A program made the position numbers and the translations under genes. Below, in pieces: positions 27,320 through 38,045 of a DNA stretch of 64,000 nucleotides. The notes beneath the pieces are model-generated. The model had not been told where the DNA came from and searched no databases. It was given only the letters and a program-made list of their open reading frames with translations. Within the stretch, counting starts at the first letter, position 1. Every line of letters begins with the position of its first letter. Source of the stretch: Octadecabacter arcticus 238 (lineage in GTDB: Bacteria > Pseudomonadota > Alphaproteobacteria > Rhodobacterales > Rhodobacteraceae); NCBI RefSeq assembly GCF_000155735.2, contig NC_020908.1, positions 3,601,001-3,665,000 on the forward strand. Direction: 5' to 3'.

Positions 27320-29527
27320 ATGACTGACGTGATCAATGACGACGACGCGCGAAGAATAACAACAGGCAGTCATCCCGATCCGTTTTCGGTGCTTGGTCAA
27401 CACATTGTTGATGCCCAAGTCACCCATCGGGCCTATCACCCCGACGCCGATACTGTTGCTGTCATTGATGCTAAGACCGGTCGCACCGTTGTATCGCTGG
27501 AGCGCGCGTCAAATGGGCATGGCCTTTTTGTGGGCGTTGCGCCAAGGCGCAAGAACCCGTTTGCCTACCGGCTGAAATTCACCAAAGGCGTAGATGTTTG
27601 GGAGCTTGAGGACCCTTATCGGTTCGGCCCCGTGCTGGGCGAGTTGGATGAACACCTGATTGCAGAGGGCGCGCATCTGGATTTATGGAAGGTCCTTGGC
27701 GCACATGTGATGGAACATCACGGTGTCTCAGGTACGCATTTCGCGGTCTGGGCGCCAAACGCACAACGCGTATCCGTGGTCGGGGATTTCAACGGCTGGG
27801 ACGGGCGGCGCAACCCCATGCGCGGGCGCGGTCAAACCGGCGTCTGGGAAATTTTCATGCCCGGTCTGGGCGACGGTGAATCGTATAAATACGAAATCAT
27901 CGGCGCGCATGGTGAACTTTTGCCGCAAAAGGCCGACCCGTTTGGATTTGGGTCTGAACACCCGCCCAAAACAGCCTCTGTTGTGCGCAAACTGGACGGG
28001 CACACTTGGGATGACGAAAAGTGGATGAGCAAGCGCGAGGCTCTACACCGTATCGACCAGCCGATTTCTATCTACGAAGTACATCTGGGATCATGGAAGC
28101 GCGTCCCCGAAGAGGGCAACCGCCCGCTGTCTTATTTTGAGCACGCGACGCAATTGGTCAGCTATGCCAAGGACATGGGATTTACCCACCTCGAATTGAT
28201 GCCAATCTCGGAATTTCCGTTTGATGGGTCTTGGGGCTACCAACCTGTCGGGCTTTACGCGCCAACGATCCGGCATGGAACACTTGAAGAATTCCGCGCC
28301 TTTGTTGAAGCCTGCCACGAGGCTGAACTTGGCCTGATCCTTGATTGGGTGCCGGGGCATTTCCCGGAAGACAAACACGGGCTGGGCCAGTTTGACGGAA
28401 CACCACTGTATGAACACGCCGACCGCAAAGAAGGGTTCCATCCGGATTGGAACACGCTGGTCTACAACTATGGCCGGGCTGAGGTGTCCAATTACCTTGT
28501 CGCCAACGCGTTGTATTGGCTAAAAGAACACCACATCGACGGGCTGCGTGTCGATGCCGTGGCGTCGATGCTCTACCGCGATTATTCGCGCAAAGACGGC
28601 GAATGGATACCCAACAAAGACGGCGGGCGCGAAAACCTTGAGGCGATTGCGTTCCTGCAACGCACCAACACTGTGGCGTATGGTCAGATATCTGGCATTG
28701 TCACCATCGCCGAGGAATCCACGGCCTTTCCGGGGGTTAGCGCACCGGTAGATTACAACGGTCTTGGCTTTGGATTTAAGTGGAACATGGGCTGGATGAA
28801 CGACTCGCTGTCCTACATTCAAGAAGACCCGATCAACCGCAAATACCATCACCACAAGATGACGTTCGCGCTGCATTACGCGTTTACAGAGAATTTCGTT
28901 CTACCGATCAGCCACGACGAAGTGGTGCATGGCAAAGGATCGATGATCGAAAAGATGCCCGGAGAGGGGGACGAAAAGTTCGCCAACCTGCGCGCCTATT
29001 ACGGCTATATGTGGGGCCACCCCGGTAAGAAGCTATTGTTTATGGGCTGTGAATTTGCCCAAGGCGTTGAATGGAACCACGACGAAAGCCTCGATTGGCA
29101 CCTGACCGATCACCCGCAACATGGTGGCGTTCAGACCCTTGTGCGCGACCTAAACGTGCTGTTTCGTGACACGCCCGCGCTGCACCAACTCGATTGCAAG
29201 CCCGAAGGGTTTGAATGGATCGAAGAAGGCGCGGCAGAGGAATCGATTTTTGCGTGGGTGCGTTACGGCGCCAAAGGCACAGCGCCTGTGTTGGTCGTTA
29301 GTAACTTTACACCGGTGAAACGGTCCGCGCGCCGCATTGGTGTGCCACAGGCTGGACGCTGGATAGAAAAACTAAACTCGGACGCTGCGCGCTATGGCGG
29401 GGGCGACCGAGGCAATATGGGATTTGCCGACAGCGAACAGATTGCATCGTCTGGGAGGGCAAATTCAATCTCACTCACCATACCACCGCTGACGACGCTA
29501 TTCTTTGAATTGAACAGTGGGTCCTGA
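27320..29527 (+). CDS. glgB: 1,4-alpha-glucan branching enzyme
   Basis: About 735 residues: an N-terminal GlgB domain and CBM48 (SGTHFAVWAPNAQRVSVVGDF) and a GH13 barrel. Catalytic blocks are GLRVDAVASMLYRDY (nucleophile Asp), TIAEEST (acid/base Glu) and PISHDEVVHGKGSM. It forms alpha-1,6 branches in glycogen. ATG 27320 (MTDVINDDDARR) fits the usual family start; the frame is also open from GTG 27299 and ATG 27314, and no clear Shine-Dalgarno site settles the choice. It lies about 50 bases after glgP. Confidence 0.94.
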   Translation: MTDVINDDDARRITTGSHPDPFSVLGQHIVDAQVTHRAYHPDADTVAVIDAKTGRTVVSLERASNGHGLFVGVAPRRKNPFAYRLKFTKGVDVWELEDPYRFGPVLGELDEHLIAEGAHLDLWKVLGAHVMEHHGVSGTHFAVWAPNAQRVSVVGDFNGWDGRRNPMRGRGQTGVWEIFMPGLGDGESYKYEIIGAHGELLPQKADPFGFGSEHPPKTASVVRKLDGHTWDDEKWMSKREALHRIDQPISIYEVHLGSWKRVPEEGNRPLSYFEHATQLVSYAKDMGFTHLELMPISEFPFDGSWGYQPVGLYAPTIRHGTLEEFRAFVEACHEAELGLILDWVPGHFPEDKHGLGQFDGTPLYEHADRKEGFHPDWNTLVYNYGRAEVSNYLVANALYWLKEHHIDGLRVDAVASMLYRDYSRKDGEWIPNKDGGRENLEAIAFLQRTNTVAYGQISGIVTIAEESTAFPGVSAPVDYNGLGFGFKWNMGWMNDSLSYIQEDPINRKYHHHKMTFALHYAFTENFVLPISHDEVVHGKGSMIEKMPGEGDEKFANLRAYYGYMWGHPGKKLLFMGCEFAQGVEWNHDESLDWHLTDHPQHGGVQTLVRDLNVLFRDTPALHQLDCKPEGFEWIEEGAAEESIFAWVRYGAKGTAPVLVVSNFTPVKRSARRIGVPQAGRWIEKLNSDAARYGGGDRGNMGFADSEQIASSGRANSISLTIPPLTTLFFELNSGS

Positions 29528-29563
29528 CCCACTAAATTTTTTTGCATTAGGGAGGGACAATCG

Positions 29564-30823
29564 ATGGACAATGAATCACAACGGCTGGCGCAGCAAACGA
29601 TGGCGTTCGTTTTGGCAGGTGGTCGCGGCAGCCGGTTATATGAACTGACCGACATTCGCGCCAAACCCGCCATGTATTTCGGTGGCAAAAGCCGCATCAT
29701 CGACTTTGCCCTGTCCAACGCCGTAAATTCCGGCATCAAGCGCATTGGTGTGGCGACGCAGTACAAAGCCCACTCGCTCATTCGTCACTTGCAGCGCGGC
29801 TGGAGCTTTATGCGTGCCGAACGCAATGAATCCTTGGATATTCTGCCCGCGTCCCAGCAGCAAAACAATGAAAACTGGTACAAAGGTACGGCAGATGCTG
29901 TGGCCCAAAATATGGACATTATTCGCGGCTATGGCCCGAAATATATCATCATCCTCGCGGGCGATCACATCTACAAGCAAGACTATTCCCTGATGATCAA
30001 GCACCACGTCGACAGCGGCGCGGACGTCACCGTCGGCTGCATAGAAGTGCCGCGCATGGAAGCCGTTGGATTTGGGGTGATGAAGGTCGACGAGACCGAC
30101 AAGATCCTTGATTTCATTGAAAAACCCGCCGATCCCCCTGCAATGCCCGGTCATCCTGATATGGCGCTCGCAAGTATGGGCATCTATGTTTTTGAAACCG
30201 AACGCCTGTGTGAAATGCTGAAGGCTGCGGAAGGCAAAGAAGGCTACGGGCATGATTTCGGCGGCGATATCATCCCCGACATTGTCAAGAACGGCACAGC
30301 GATTGCGCATCCGTTCAGTCGGTCCTGCGTGCGAAGCGGCTTGGAAGAAAAACCCTACTGGCGTGACGTCGGCACGGTGGATGCGTTCTGGCAGGCCAAT
30401 GTTGATTTGACCGATTTCAAACCCGAACTTGATCTTTACGACAACACTTGGCCGATCTGGACCTATTCAGAGCTCACAGCACCGGCCAAATTCATCCACA
30501 ACGAAGAAGGCCGTCGCGGACATGCGGTATCTTCGATGGTGTCGGGTGGCTGCATTATTTCGGGATCGCGATTGAATCGCTGCTTCTTGTTTACAGGCGT
30601 GCGCACGCATTCTTACTCCGAACTCGATGGCGTCGTCGCGATGCCCTACGCTGACATCGGCCGCAAAGCGCGGCTGAAGAATGTCGTGGTAGACCGCGGT
30701 GTGAAAATCCCCGAAGGGTTGGTCGTTGGCGAAGATGCAAAACTGGACGCAGTGCGTTTCCGCCGAACCGACAATGGCATTTGCCTAATAACCCAACCCA
30801 TGATCGATAAATTGGATCTCTAG
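29564..30823 (+). CDS. glgC: Glucose-1-phosphate adenylyltransferase (ADP-glucose pyrophosphorylase)
   Basis: The 419-residue enzyme makes ADP-glucose, the committed step of glycogen synthesis. The N-terminus shows the nucleotide-binding [20 protein letters not shown], then [20 protein letters not shown], and the substrate block GMG(IYVFETE)-type at ASMGIYVFE. The C-terminal part is the left-handed beta-helix. A good Shine-Dalgarno GGGAGGG precedes the ATG by seven bases. It lies 36 bases after glgB and one base before glgA. Confidence 0.96.
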   Translation: MDNESQRLAQQTMAFVLAGGRGSRLYELTDIRAKPAMYFGGKSRIIDFALSNAVNSGIKRIGVATQYKAHSLIRHLQRGWSFMRAERNESLDILPASQQQNNENWYKGTADAVAQNMDIIRGYGPKYIIILAGDHIYKQDYSLMIKHHVDSGADVTVGCIEVPRMEAVGFGVMKVDETDKILDFIEKPADPPAMPGHPDMALASMGIYVFETERLCEMLKAAEGKEGYGHDFGGDIIPDIVKNGTAIAHPFSRSCVRSGLEEKPYWRDVGTVDAFWQANVDLTDFKPELDLYDNTWPIWTYSELTAPAKFIHNEEGRRGHAVSSMVSGGCIISGSRLNRCFLFTGVRTHSYSELDGVVAMPYADIGRKARLKNVVVDRGVKIPEGLVVGEDAKLDAVRFRRTDNGICLITQPMIDKLDL

Positions 30824-30824
30824 C

Positions 30825-32261
30825 ATGAACCTGCTTTTCGTCGCCTCGGAATGCGCGCCCTTCGTGAAGACGGGCGGCTTGGCGGATGTGATCGGCGCCG
30901 TACCTAAATCGCTTGCGGCGACAGGTGTGCACGTGCGGGTGCTTATCCCAGCCTATCCAGCTTTGGCCGATTTGGCCGCGGCGGGTAAGGTGACCATGTC
31001 GTTTGATGATCTATTCGGCGGTCCCGCACGCATCATAGCGGTGCAAGCTGAAGGGCTGGACATGCTGTTGCTGGACGCACCGCATCTGTATGACCGCGCG
31101 GGCAACATCTACCTCGGTCCGGACGGAAAAGACTGGCACGACAACGACCTGCGTTTTGCGGCGTTGTCGTTTGCAGCCGCACAAATCGGGCTCAACGGCT
31201 TGGGCGATTGGATGCCTGGAGTTATCAATGCACATGATTGGCAAGCGGGACTTGTTCCAGCCTATTTGCGTCAGGACGGACGACCCGCGCCCCCTGTGGT
31301 CATGACAATCCATAACATTGCTTTTCAAGGCGTGTTTGACGCCAAACGGTTGTCCCCGCTGCGCTTGAATTCGGAGCTTTTCACGACGGATGGCATTGAA
31401 TACTTCGGTAAAATCAGCTTTCTGAAGGCCGGACTGGCCTTGTCGCAAAAAATCACCACAGTCAGTCCATCCTACGCCGCAGAACTTTTGACGCCCGATT
31501 TCGGCATGGGGCTCGACGGTCTGTTGCGCGAACGTCAGATGGACCTGCACGGTATCTTGAACGGCATCGATCTTGATGTCTGGGACCCAGAAACAGACGC
31601 GAGCCTGATCGCGACCTACTCCGCGACCAAACTCGCGGGCAAAGCGAAAAATCGTGCGGAACTTGAGGCACGTTTTGGCCTGACCAAAAGCGACGGCCCT
31701 TTATTTTGTGTCGTCAGCAGGCTGACGTCACAAAAAGGTCTCGATATGCTGCTCGACTGCTTGGCTGATCTGGTGGCGCAGGGTGGGAGGCTGGCGCTTT
31801 TGGGCACTGGTGATCCGCAGCTTGAACGCGCCTTTGTCGACGCATCAAACCGCTATCGTGGTTCGGTTGGCACTATCATTGGCTATGACGAAACCCTGTC
31901 GCACCTTATCCAAGCGGGCAGCGACGCCATTTTGATCCCGTCGCGCTTTGAACCATGCGGTTTGACCCAATTGTACGGGTTGCGCTATGGCACCCTGCCC
32001 GTCGTCGCCCGCACAGGCGGTTTGGCGGACACCGTGATTGACGCCAATGACGCCGCACTTTTGGCCGATTGCGCAACCGGTATCCAGTTCGCGCCAATCA
32101 ATTCAATCATGTTCGGCCATGCGATTTCGCGAACTTGCGTGCTGTTTGCCAAACCGAAAATCTGGACTGCAATGATGCGCCGCGCCATGCGCCACCCTGT
32201 GGGATGGGATTTGTCCGCAGCCACGTATCTGGACGTTTACAAATCCGCGCAAGCACGCTGA
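30825..32261 (+). CDS. glgA: Glycogen synthase (ADP-glucose type, GT5)
   Basis: The 478-residue protein has the GT5 signature at its N-terminus (FVKTGGLADVIGAVPKSL, Lys15 binding ADP-glucose), NAHDWQAGLVPAYL, and the second-domain block VVSRLTSQKGLDMLLD plus PSRFEPCGLTQLYGLRYGT. It elongates alpha-1,4 chains. The start follows the glgC stop by one base, and a ten-base gap separates it from glgX. Confidence 0.96.
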   Translation: MNLLFVASECAPFVKTGGLADVIGAVPKSLAATGVHVRVLIPAYPALADLAAAGKVTMSFDDLFGGPARIIAVQAEGLDMLLLDAPHLYDRAGNIYLGPDGKDWHDNDLRFAALSFAAAQIGLNGLGDWMPGVINAHDWQAGLVPAYLRQDGRPAPPVVMTIHNIAFQGVFDAKRLSPLRLNSELFTTDGIEYFGKISFLKAGLALSQKITTVSPSYAAELLTPDFGMGLDGLLRERQMDLHGILNGIDLDVWDPETDASLIATYSATKLAGKAKNRAELEARFGLTKSDGPLFCVVSRLTSQKGLDMLLDCLADLVAQGGRLALLGTGDPQLERAFVDASNRYRGSVGTIIGYDETLSHLIQAGSDAILIPSRFEPCGLTQLYGLRYGTLPVVARTGGLADTVIDANDAALLADCATGIQFAPINSIMFGHAISRTCVLFAKPKIWTAMMRRAMRHPVGWDLSAATYLDVYKSAQAR

Positions 32262-32270
32262 GGACCCACC

Positions 32271-34373
32271 ATGACACATCCGAAACTCACCGGCGGCAGC
32301 CCCAATCGGCTCGGCGCGCATCACGACGGTGCGGGCGTGAATTTCGCCGTATTCTCGGCGAACGCCAGCAAAGTTGAACTGTGCCTGTATTCCCCCGATG
32401 GCAAACGCGAAACGGCACGCATCGCGCTGCCCGAACGCACAGGTCCGGTCTGGCACGGGTTCGTGGCCGATCTGCCTGTTGGCACCCTTTATGGCTACCG
32501 CGCCCACGGCACATATGCGCCAGAACACGGGCACCGTTTCAATCCCAACAAGCTGTTGCTTGATCCCTATACCCGCGAAATGCACGGCGAATGGACAAAT
32601 GACCCCGCGACGCTTGGCTATGACGATGCATCCTCTGCGATCGATCTATCGTTTGATACCCGCGACAGCGCGCCGTTTGTTCCGAAATCAGTTGTGTCCG
32701 ACCCCGCCCTGTTTGAGGGCATGAAAAACGGCCAGCACACCAAATCCAGCAAAGACCTAATCTATGAGGTCCATCCCAAAGGGGGGAGCCAGACCAATCT
32801 GGACGTGCCAGAATCTGTCCGCGGCACCTACGAGGGCCTTGCGTCGGATGCCATGCTTGATCACCTGTTGTCGCTGGGGGTGCAGGCAGTTGAACTGCTC
32901 CCAATCCATAGTTTCGTCGACGACAAGTTCCTCAATGATCGGGGCTTGCGCAACTACTGGGGTTACAATTCCATTGGCTTTTTCGCACCTGAACCGCGCT
33001 ACTTCGGTCCTGACGGACTCAAAGGGTTCCGCCAGATGGTCCAGCGGTTCCACGACGCGGGAATTGAGGTCATTCTTGACGTTGTTTACAACCACACTGC
33101 CGAAGGCGATCAGCGTGGCCCTACGTTGTGTTTTCGGGGACTAGACAACGCGTCCTACTATCGCCTGACCGCTGGCCAGCCGCGTTATTACGTCAACGAC
33201 ACAGGCTGTGGCAACACCCTGAACGTGTCGCACCCATATGTTTTGCGCATGGTTCTGGACAGTTTACGCTTCTGGGTCGAATGCATGGGAATTGACGGTT
33301 TCCGCTTTGATTTGGCCACAACGTTGGGCCGCGAAAACCATGGATTTGATCCCAATGGCGGCTTCTTCGACGCCCTGCGCCAAGATCCTGTCCTGAACCA
33401 AGTGCGGATGATCGCGGAACCATGGGACATTGGACCCGGTGGCTACCGGTTGGGCGAATTTCCCCATGAATTTGGCGAATGGAACGACAGCTACCGTGAC
33501 ACCGTGCGCCGCTATTGGCGCGGTGATGCACATAGCGCGCAAGAACTCGGCGCGCGGCTTTTGGGGTCGGCAGATACGTTTGACCGCACCGGTCGGCGCA
33601 GCGATGCTTCGGTGAATTTCCTTGCCTCACACGACGGATTCACCCTCGCCGATACGACGCGCTATTCCAAACGCCACAATCTGGCGAACACTGAAAACAA
33701 CCGCGACGGGCACGGGTCCAACTACAGCGACAATGGCGGTGTTGAGGGCGAGACCGACGACGCGGCGATCCGCAACATCCGAACAAGGCGGCAACGCAAT
33801 ATGCTTGCCACCTTGTTTATGTCCCAAGGCACCCCGATGCTGCTCGCGGGTGATGAATTCGCCAATTCGCAAGTCGGCAACAACAACGCCTATTGTCAGG
33901 ACAATGACATCGGCTGGCTGAATTGGGACAAAGCCGACACCGACTTACAAGCCTTCGTCGTCAGTCTGTCCGCGTTTCGCCAAAAATATATCAATGTGCG
34001 CCAAAGCCGCTTTTTACATGGCGCGATCCGTCCGCAAGACGGTAAGGCCGATGTGATCTGGACCGATTTTGAGGGCGAAGCGCTGGAATGGCGCGACCCA
34101 GGCTTGGCCAATTTTTGCTTGGCATTGCGATCATCCGCGCAGACGCCAGACTATGAACCCGATGGCGCGGTCGTCTTTATCGTCTTCAATCGCGCCGACG
34201 AACAGGGTCACGTCATCTTGCCAGACGCGCCAAAAGGTCAATGTTGGGTCCGCGCAATCGACACCGACGACAACGAACAGGGCGCGTTTTGTGAACTTGA
34301 AACCGACAAAGCCATTGTCGCAGCCCAGTCCTTAGTCGCCTTCGTGATCGCGTCCAGCGAGCAGCCGTCGTGA
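32271..34373 (+). CDS. glgX: Glycogen debranching enzyme GlgX
   Basis: A 700-residue GH13 protein with an N-terminal CBM48 (GSPNRLGAHHDGAGVNFAVF) and the isoamylase-type barrel: VILDVVYNHTAEGD, GIDGFRFDLATTLGR (nucleophile Asp near 345), IAEPWDIGPGGY (Glu near 382) and FLASHDGFTLAD. It removes the short alpha-1,6 branches left by GlgP. An alternative is an exported isoamylase, but there is no signal peptide and the operon position argues for GlgX. Its stop overlaps malQ by four bases. Confidence 0.94.
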   Translation: MTHPKLTGGSPNRLGAHHDGAGVNFAVFSANASKVELCLYSPDGKRETARIALPERTGPVWHGFVADLPVGTLYGYRAHGTYAPEHGHRFNPNKLLLDPYTREMHGEWTNDPATLGYDDASSAIDLSFDTRDSAPFVPKSVVSDPALFEGMKNGQHTKSSKDLIYEVHPKGGSQTNLDVPESVRGTYEGLASDAMLDHLLSLGVQAVELLPIHSFVDDKFLNDRGLRNYWGYNSIGFFAPEPRYFGPDGLKGFRQMVQRFHDAGIEVILDVVYNHTAEGDQRGPTLCFRGLDNASYYRLTAGQPRYYVNDTGCGNTLNVSHPYVLRMVLDSLRFWVECMGIDGFRFDLATTLGRENHGFDPNGGFFDALRQDPVLNQVRMIAEPWDIGPGGYRLGEFPHEFGEWNDSYRDTVRRYWRGDAHSAQELGARLLGSADTFDRTGRRSDASVNFLASHDGFTLADTTRYSKRHNLANTENNRDGHGSNYSDNGGVEGETDDAAIRNIRTRRQRNMLATLFMSQGTPMLLAGDEFANSQVGNNNAYCQDNDIGWLNWDKADTDLQAFVVSLSAFRQKYINVRQSRFLHGAIRPQDGKADVIWTDFEGEALEWRDPGLANFCLALRSSAQTPDYEPDGAVVFIVFNRADEQGHVILPDAPKGQCWVRAIDTDDNEQGAFCELETDKAIVAAQSLVAFVIASSEQPS

Positions 34374-36337
34374 GCGCGCCCAATGACCTGTCCGAACTAG
34401 CCGATCTGTGTGGTATCTGGCATGATTATCACGGTCTGCACGGCAACTTGAAACAAACGTCATCGGATACGCAAAAGGCGTTCCTGACGGCCATCGGAAT
34501 TGATGTGAGCGATGACAGCGCCATCCGCGCATCCCTTGCCACGTTGCGCCATGAGATTGATGATCGCTGGTTCCCCGAAGAAATCATCGTACAAAGTGGT
34601 ATGGCATCACCGCAGGAGTTTGGCCTAGGCGCGAATTGGCAATTGCGTTTGGACGGATCCGACGACGTGATTGCACAAGGCCAGCCCGACGATCATATCA
34701 CCCTGCCTCCACTTGCATCTGGCGTCTATGCATTGACTGCCACGGCATCTGGCCGCACTGAAATCATCACCGTCCTTGCGGCCCCCAAACACCTGCCGTC
34801 GCTCAAAACCCTGACTGGAACATCGAAACTTTGGGGCCTGAACCTCGCGCTGTATGGGCTGCAATCGAACCGGAACACCGGCCTTGGGGATTTTGAAGAC
34901 CTCGCGCAAGCGGCAGAAATCGCTGGCGCACAGGGGGCTGGGTTTATTGGCATCAATCCACTGCACACCATGGGCCATTGTGACGTCGATGCGATCAGCC
35001 CCTATTCCCCGTCCCATCGCGGTTTTCTCAACACCGAATACATCGCGCTTGATCGTATTCCCGGATTGAAAACTGCACAGGATTTATCGAATTTTGGCGA
35101 CATCAAGCTGGCAACGTCAGTCCAATATCAGGCGCATAAAGCCGCGCACCATCGATCCCTGAACGCATCTTATCAGCGCTACGTCGATGCCGCGCCCAAG
35201 CCAGCCAAGTCCGACTTCGCAACCTTCAAAACGAAGGGCGGATCAGACCTGCAAGACTTCGCACGGTTTGAAGCGTTAAGCGAAATTCACGGCACCCAGT
35301 GGCACGATTGGCCGACCGATCCAGACGCGCCCCCTGCAGATCGCATCGATTTTCATATGTGGCTGCAGTGGGTCGCTGCGGTCCAATTGGCCGATGCCCA
35401 AGCGCGCAGCAAAGCGGCTGGAATGCCGCTTGGCCTGTACCTTGATCTTGCCGTGGGATCACGACGCGACGGTGCCGAAAGCTGGTGCGAACAAGCGGCC
35501 GTTGCGCAAGGCGTGTCCATCGGCGCACCGCCAGATCACCTCAGCCCGGAGGGGCAGAACTGGAACCTCACGGCCTTTGCGCCACGCAAACTCAAGGCCC
35601 TTCGATATCGCCCGCTGCGCGCCATCCTTGCACAGACAATCCGCCACGCGGGTATCATCCGCATCGATCACGTGCTCGGCCTCAACCGCAGTTACTGGAT
35701 CCCCGATGATGGCAGCCCGGGGGGCTATATTCGCCAACCGTTCGAAAGCCTGATTGCGATCATCAAAATCGAAGCGGAGCGTTTCAATTGCGCAGTCGTG
35801 GGCGAAGACCTCGGCCTTGTGCCAGACGGGTTTCGTGACACGATGCGCGACCATGGGTTCTACGGCTATTCCGTGCTGCAATACGAAAAAGACGACCAAG
35901 GCGCGTTCCAGAAACCCGACGACATTCCAGCGCAAGTCCTGTCATGTTTTGCCACCCACGACACGCCGACGCTTCGGGGATATGAGACGGGTCGCGATAT
36001 TTACTGGTGGGAAAAACTGGCGTGGATCGACGAACATGCGGCCGATTCATTGCGTCAGGAGCGCGCCGCCGAAGTAGATGCATTTCGCGGCGACACCGAT
36101 TTTAAGTCCCACATCCACTGTCTTCTTGCGCAATCTAATGCCAGTCTCGTGGCCGTCCAGCTTGACGATATTCTTGGTGTGGAAGACGCCCAGAACCTGC
36201 CCGGAACGATTGAGCAACATCCTAACTGGCAGCGAAAATATGACATACTATTGGAAAATTTGTCGGCGGACGGACAGCTTAGGGCCACGGCCCAGTTGAT
36301 GAACGACGCAGGCAGGCGCAACGCGGACAAAGGATAG
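34370..36337 (+). CDS. malQ: 4-alpha-glucanotransferase
   Basis: A 655-residue GH77 enzyme. The barrel contains LYGLQSNRNTGLGDFEDL, GINPLHTMG, IIRIDHVLGLNRSYWIP (nucleophile Asp near 432), VVGEDLGLVPDGFR (acid/base Glu near 478) and CFATHDTPTLRGYE. It transfers maltosyl or longer units between glucans and so processes the maltodextrins released by GlgX. It starts with GTG inside the glgX stop (GTGA) and is followed by pgm after four bases. Confidence 0.94.
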   Translation: MSAPNDLSELADLCGIWHDYHGLHGNLKQTSSDTQKAFLTAIGIDVSDDSAIRASLATLRHEIDDRWFPEEIIVQSGMASPQEFGLGANWQLRLDGSDDVIAQGQPDDHITLPPLASGVYALTATASGRTEIITVLAAPKHLPSLKTLTGTSKLWGLNLALYGLQSNRNTGLGDFEDLAQAAEIAGAQGAGFIGINPLHTMGHCDVDAISPYSPSHRGFLNTEYIALDRIPGLKTAQDLSNFGDIKLATSVQYQAHKAAHHRSLNASYQRYVDAAPKPAKSDFATFKTKGGSDLQDFARFEALSEIHGTQWHDWPTDPDAPPADRIDFHMWLQWVAAVQLADAQARSKAAGMPLGLYLDLAVGSRRDGAESWCEQAAVAQGVSIGAPPDHLSPEGQNWNLTAFAPRKLKALRYRPLRAILAQTIRHAGIIRIDHVLGLNRSYWIPDDGSPGGYIRQPFESLIAIIKIEAERFNCAVVGEDLGLVPDGFRDTMRDHGFYGYSVLQYEKDDQGAFQKPDDIPAQVLSCFATHDTPTLRGYETGRDIYWWEKLAWIDEHAADSLRQERAAEVDAFRGDTDFKSHIHCLLAQSNASLVAVQLDDILGVEDAQNLPGTIEQHPNWQRKYDILLENLSADGQLRATAQLMNDAGRRNADKG

Positions 36338-36341
36338 ACCC

Positions 36342-37973
36342 ATGAAGATTGAGACCATCAAGACCACGCCAATCGACGGGCAAATGCCCGGTACGTCGGG
36401 CCTGCGCAAAAAAACCCGCGTCTTCATGGAGCCTCGATATTTGGAAAACTTCATCCAAGCCACGTTTGACGCGATTGGTGGTGGCACGGGCAAGACGTTC
36501 ATTGTCGGCGGTGATGGGCGTTTTTTCAACAAGGACGCCATTCAGACAATCATAAAAATGGCGGCCGGAAATGGCGCTGCAGGCGTGATAGTTAGCCAAA
36601 ACGGAATCCTGTCAACACCTGCCGCATCGCATCTGATCCGGCTGAACAAGGCGGATGGTGGTTTCATTCTGTCAGCCAGCCACAACCCCGGTGGCATCGA
36701 CGAAGATTTCGGCGTCAAGTTTAACGCCCAGAACGGCGGCCCAGCGCCAGAAGGCCTGACAGCAAAAATATTCGATGCCACAACCTCAATCGAGCAATAC
36801 AAGACTGTCGATGTCGATGACGTTGATCTGTCCAGCATCGGCACGACCCACTACGGCGATATGCAAATCCATGTCGTCGATGCGGTGACTGATTATCAGG
36901 CGTTGATGGAAACACTGTTTGATTTCGCGGCGATCCGTGCCTTGTTTGCGTCCGGTTTCACCATGCGGTTTGACGCCATGCACGCAGTGACAGGTCCCTA
37001 TGCGACAGCCATTCTGGAACAGACTCTCGGCGCGGCGGCTGGAACCGTTGTGAATGGTATCCCGCTTGAGGATTTTGGCAAAGGCCACCCCGATCCGAAT
37101 CCGATCTGGGCCAAAGATCTGATGGATTTGATGATGTCGGATGCGTCCCCCGATATTGGTGCAGCGTCCGATGGCGACGGCGATCGCAACATGATCGTCG
37201 GCCACGGGGCCTACGTGACACCGTCCGATAGCCTTGCCATTCTAGCCGCCAACGCCCATCTGGCCCCTGCTTATTCGGATGGACTCGCAGGCATCGCACG
37301 ATCCATGCCGACCAGTGCAGCCAGCGACCGTGTGGCAGCAAAACTTGGCATTGGGTCCTATGAAACCCCGACGGGCTGGAAATTCTTTGGCAATCTCTTG
37401 GATGCGGGCAAGGTCACGATCTGCGGTGAGGAAAGTGCCGGAACCGGATCAAGCCACGTGCGCGAGAAAGATGGACTTTGGGCAGTCCTGCTCTGGCTCA
37501 ACATCCTGGCTATGCGCAAACAATCCGTGGCCGACATCGTCGCGGACCATTGGAACACTTTCGGACGTGACTACTATTCTCGCTATGATTTCGAAGCGGT
37601 GGAAACCGAAAAAGCCAACAAAATGATGCAGGATTTGCGCGGCCAGTTTGGCGAACTTGTCGGGCAATCCCACGCGGGCCTAACCGTCACGTCGGCGGAT
37701 GAGTTTTCGTACCTCGACCCTGTGGATGGATCCATCAGCAAGAACCAAGGTGTGCGCATCGCATTTGATGGCGGCGGACGTGCTGTGTTCCGACTGTCGG
37801 GCACTGGCACCCAAGGCGCGACGGTACGCTTGTATCTTGAACAGTATTCAGGTCAGGGCGGCGATATCGGGTTGGACACGCAGACGGCCCTACAAAACGT
37901 ACGTGACGCCGCCTTCGCCATCAGCGCAATGGAAGCCACCATTGGGCGGATCGTTCCGGATGTGATTACTTAA
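36342..37973 (+). CDS. pgm: Phosphoglucomutase (alpha-D-glucose phosphate-specific)
   Basis: The 543-residue enzyme interconverts glucose-1- and glucose-6-phosphate, connecting the operon to central metabolism. It shows the N-terminal TSGLRKKTRVF, the phosphoserine loop ILSASHNPGG (Ser near 111), the metal loop SDGDGDRNMI (near 277) and the sugar-binding CGEESAGTGSSHVREKDG (near 360), as well as the C-terminal RLSGTGTQGATVRLY. It is last in the glycogen operon and is followed by a hairpin. Confidence 0.96.
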   Translation: MKIETIKTTPIDGQMPGTSGLRKKTRVFMEPRYLENFIQATFDAIGGGTGKTFIVGGDGRFFNKDAIQTIIKMAAGNGAAGVIVSQNGILSTPAASHLIRLNKADGGFILSASHNPGGIDEDFGVKFNAQNGGPAPEGLTAKIFDATTSIEQYKTVDVDDVDLSSIGTTHYGDMQIHVVDAVTDYQALMETLFDFAAIRALFASGFTMRFDAMHAVTGPYATAILEQTLGAAAGTVVNGIPLEDFGKGHPDPNPIWAKDLMDLMMSDASPDIGAASDGDGDRNMIVGHGAYVTPSDSLAILAANAHLAPAYSDGLAGIARSMPTSAASDRVAAKLGIGSYETPTGWKFFGNLLDAGKVTICGEESAGTGSSHVREKDGLWAVLLWLNILAMRKQSVADIVADHWNTFGRDYYSRYDFEAVETEKANKMMQDLRGQFGELVGQSHAGLTVTSADEFSYLDPVDGSISKNQGVRIAFDGGGRAVFRLSGTGTQGATVRLYLEQYSGQGGDIGLDTQTALQNVRDAAFAISAMEATIGRIVPDVIT

Positions 37974-37983
37974 ACGGCCAGCA

Positions 37984-38017
37984 ACAAAAAATCCGGCCTC
38001 AACAAGGAGGCCGGATT
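37984..38017. terminator. Convergent terminator between pgm and aldehyde dehydrogenase genes
   Basis: AATCCGGCCTC (37990-38000) pairs perfectly with GAGGCCGGATT (38007-38017) around a six-base loop. The A run at 37985-37990 becomes a T run on the minus strand, so the structure is a full intrinsic terminator for the aldehyde dehydrogenase gene; for pgm it lacks a T tract and would act more weakly. Confidence 0.9.
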
Positions 38018-38045
38018 AGATAATGATACACCCGATGTGCGGGCT

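Noticed and set aside
29636..30310. 224-codon minus-strand frame inside glgC
   Set aside because: Antisense to a fully recognised gene; no homology.
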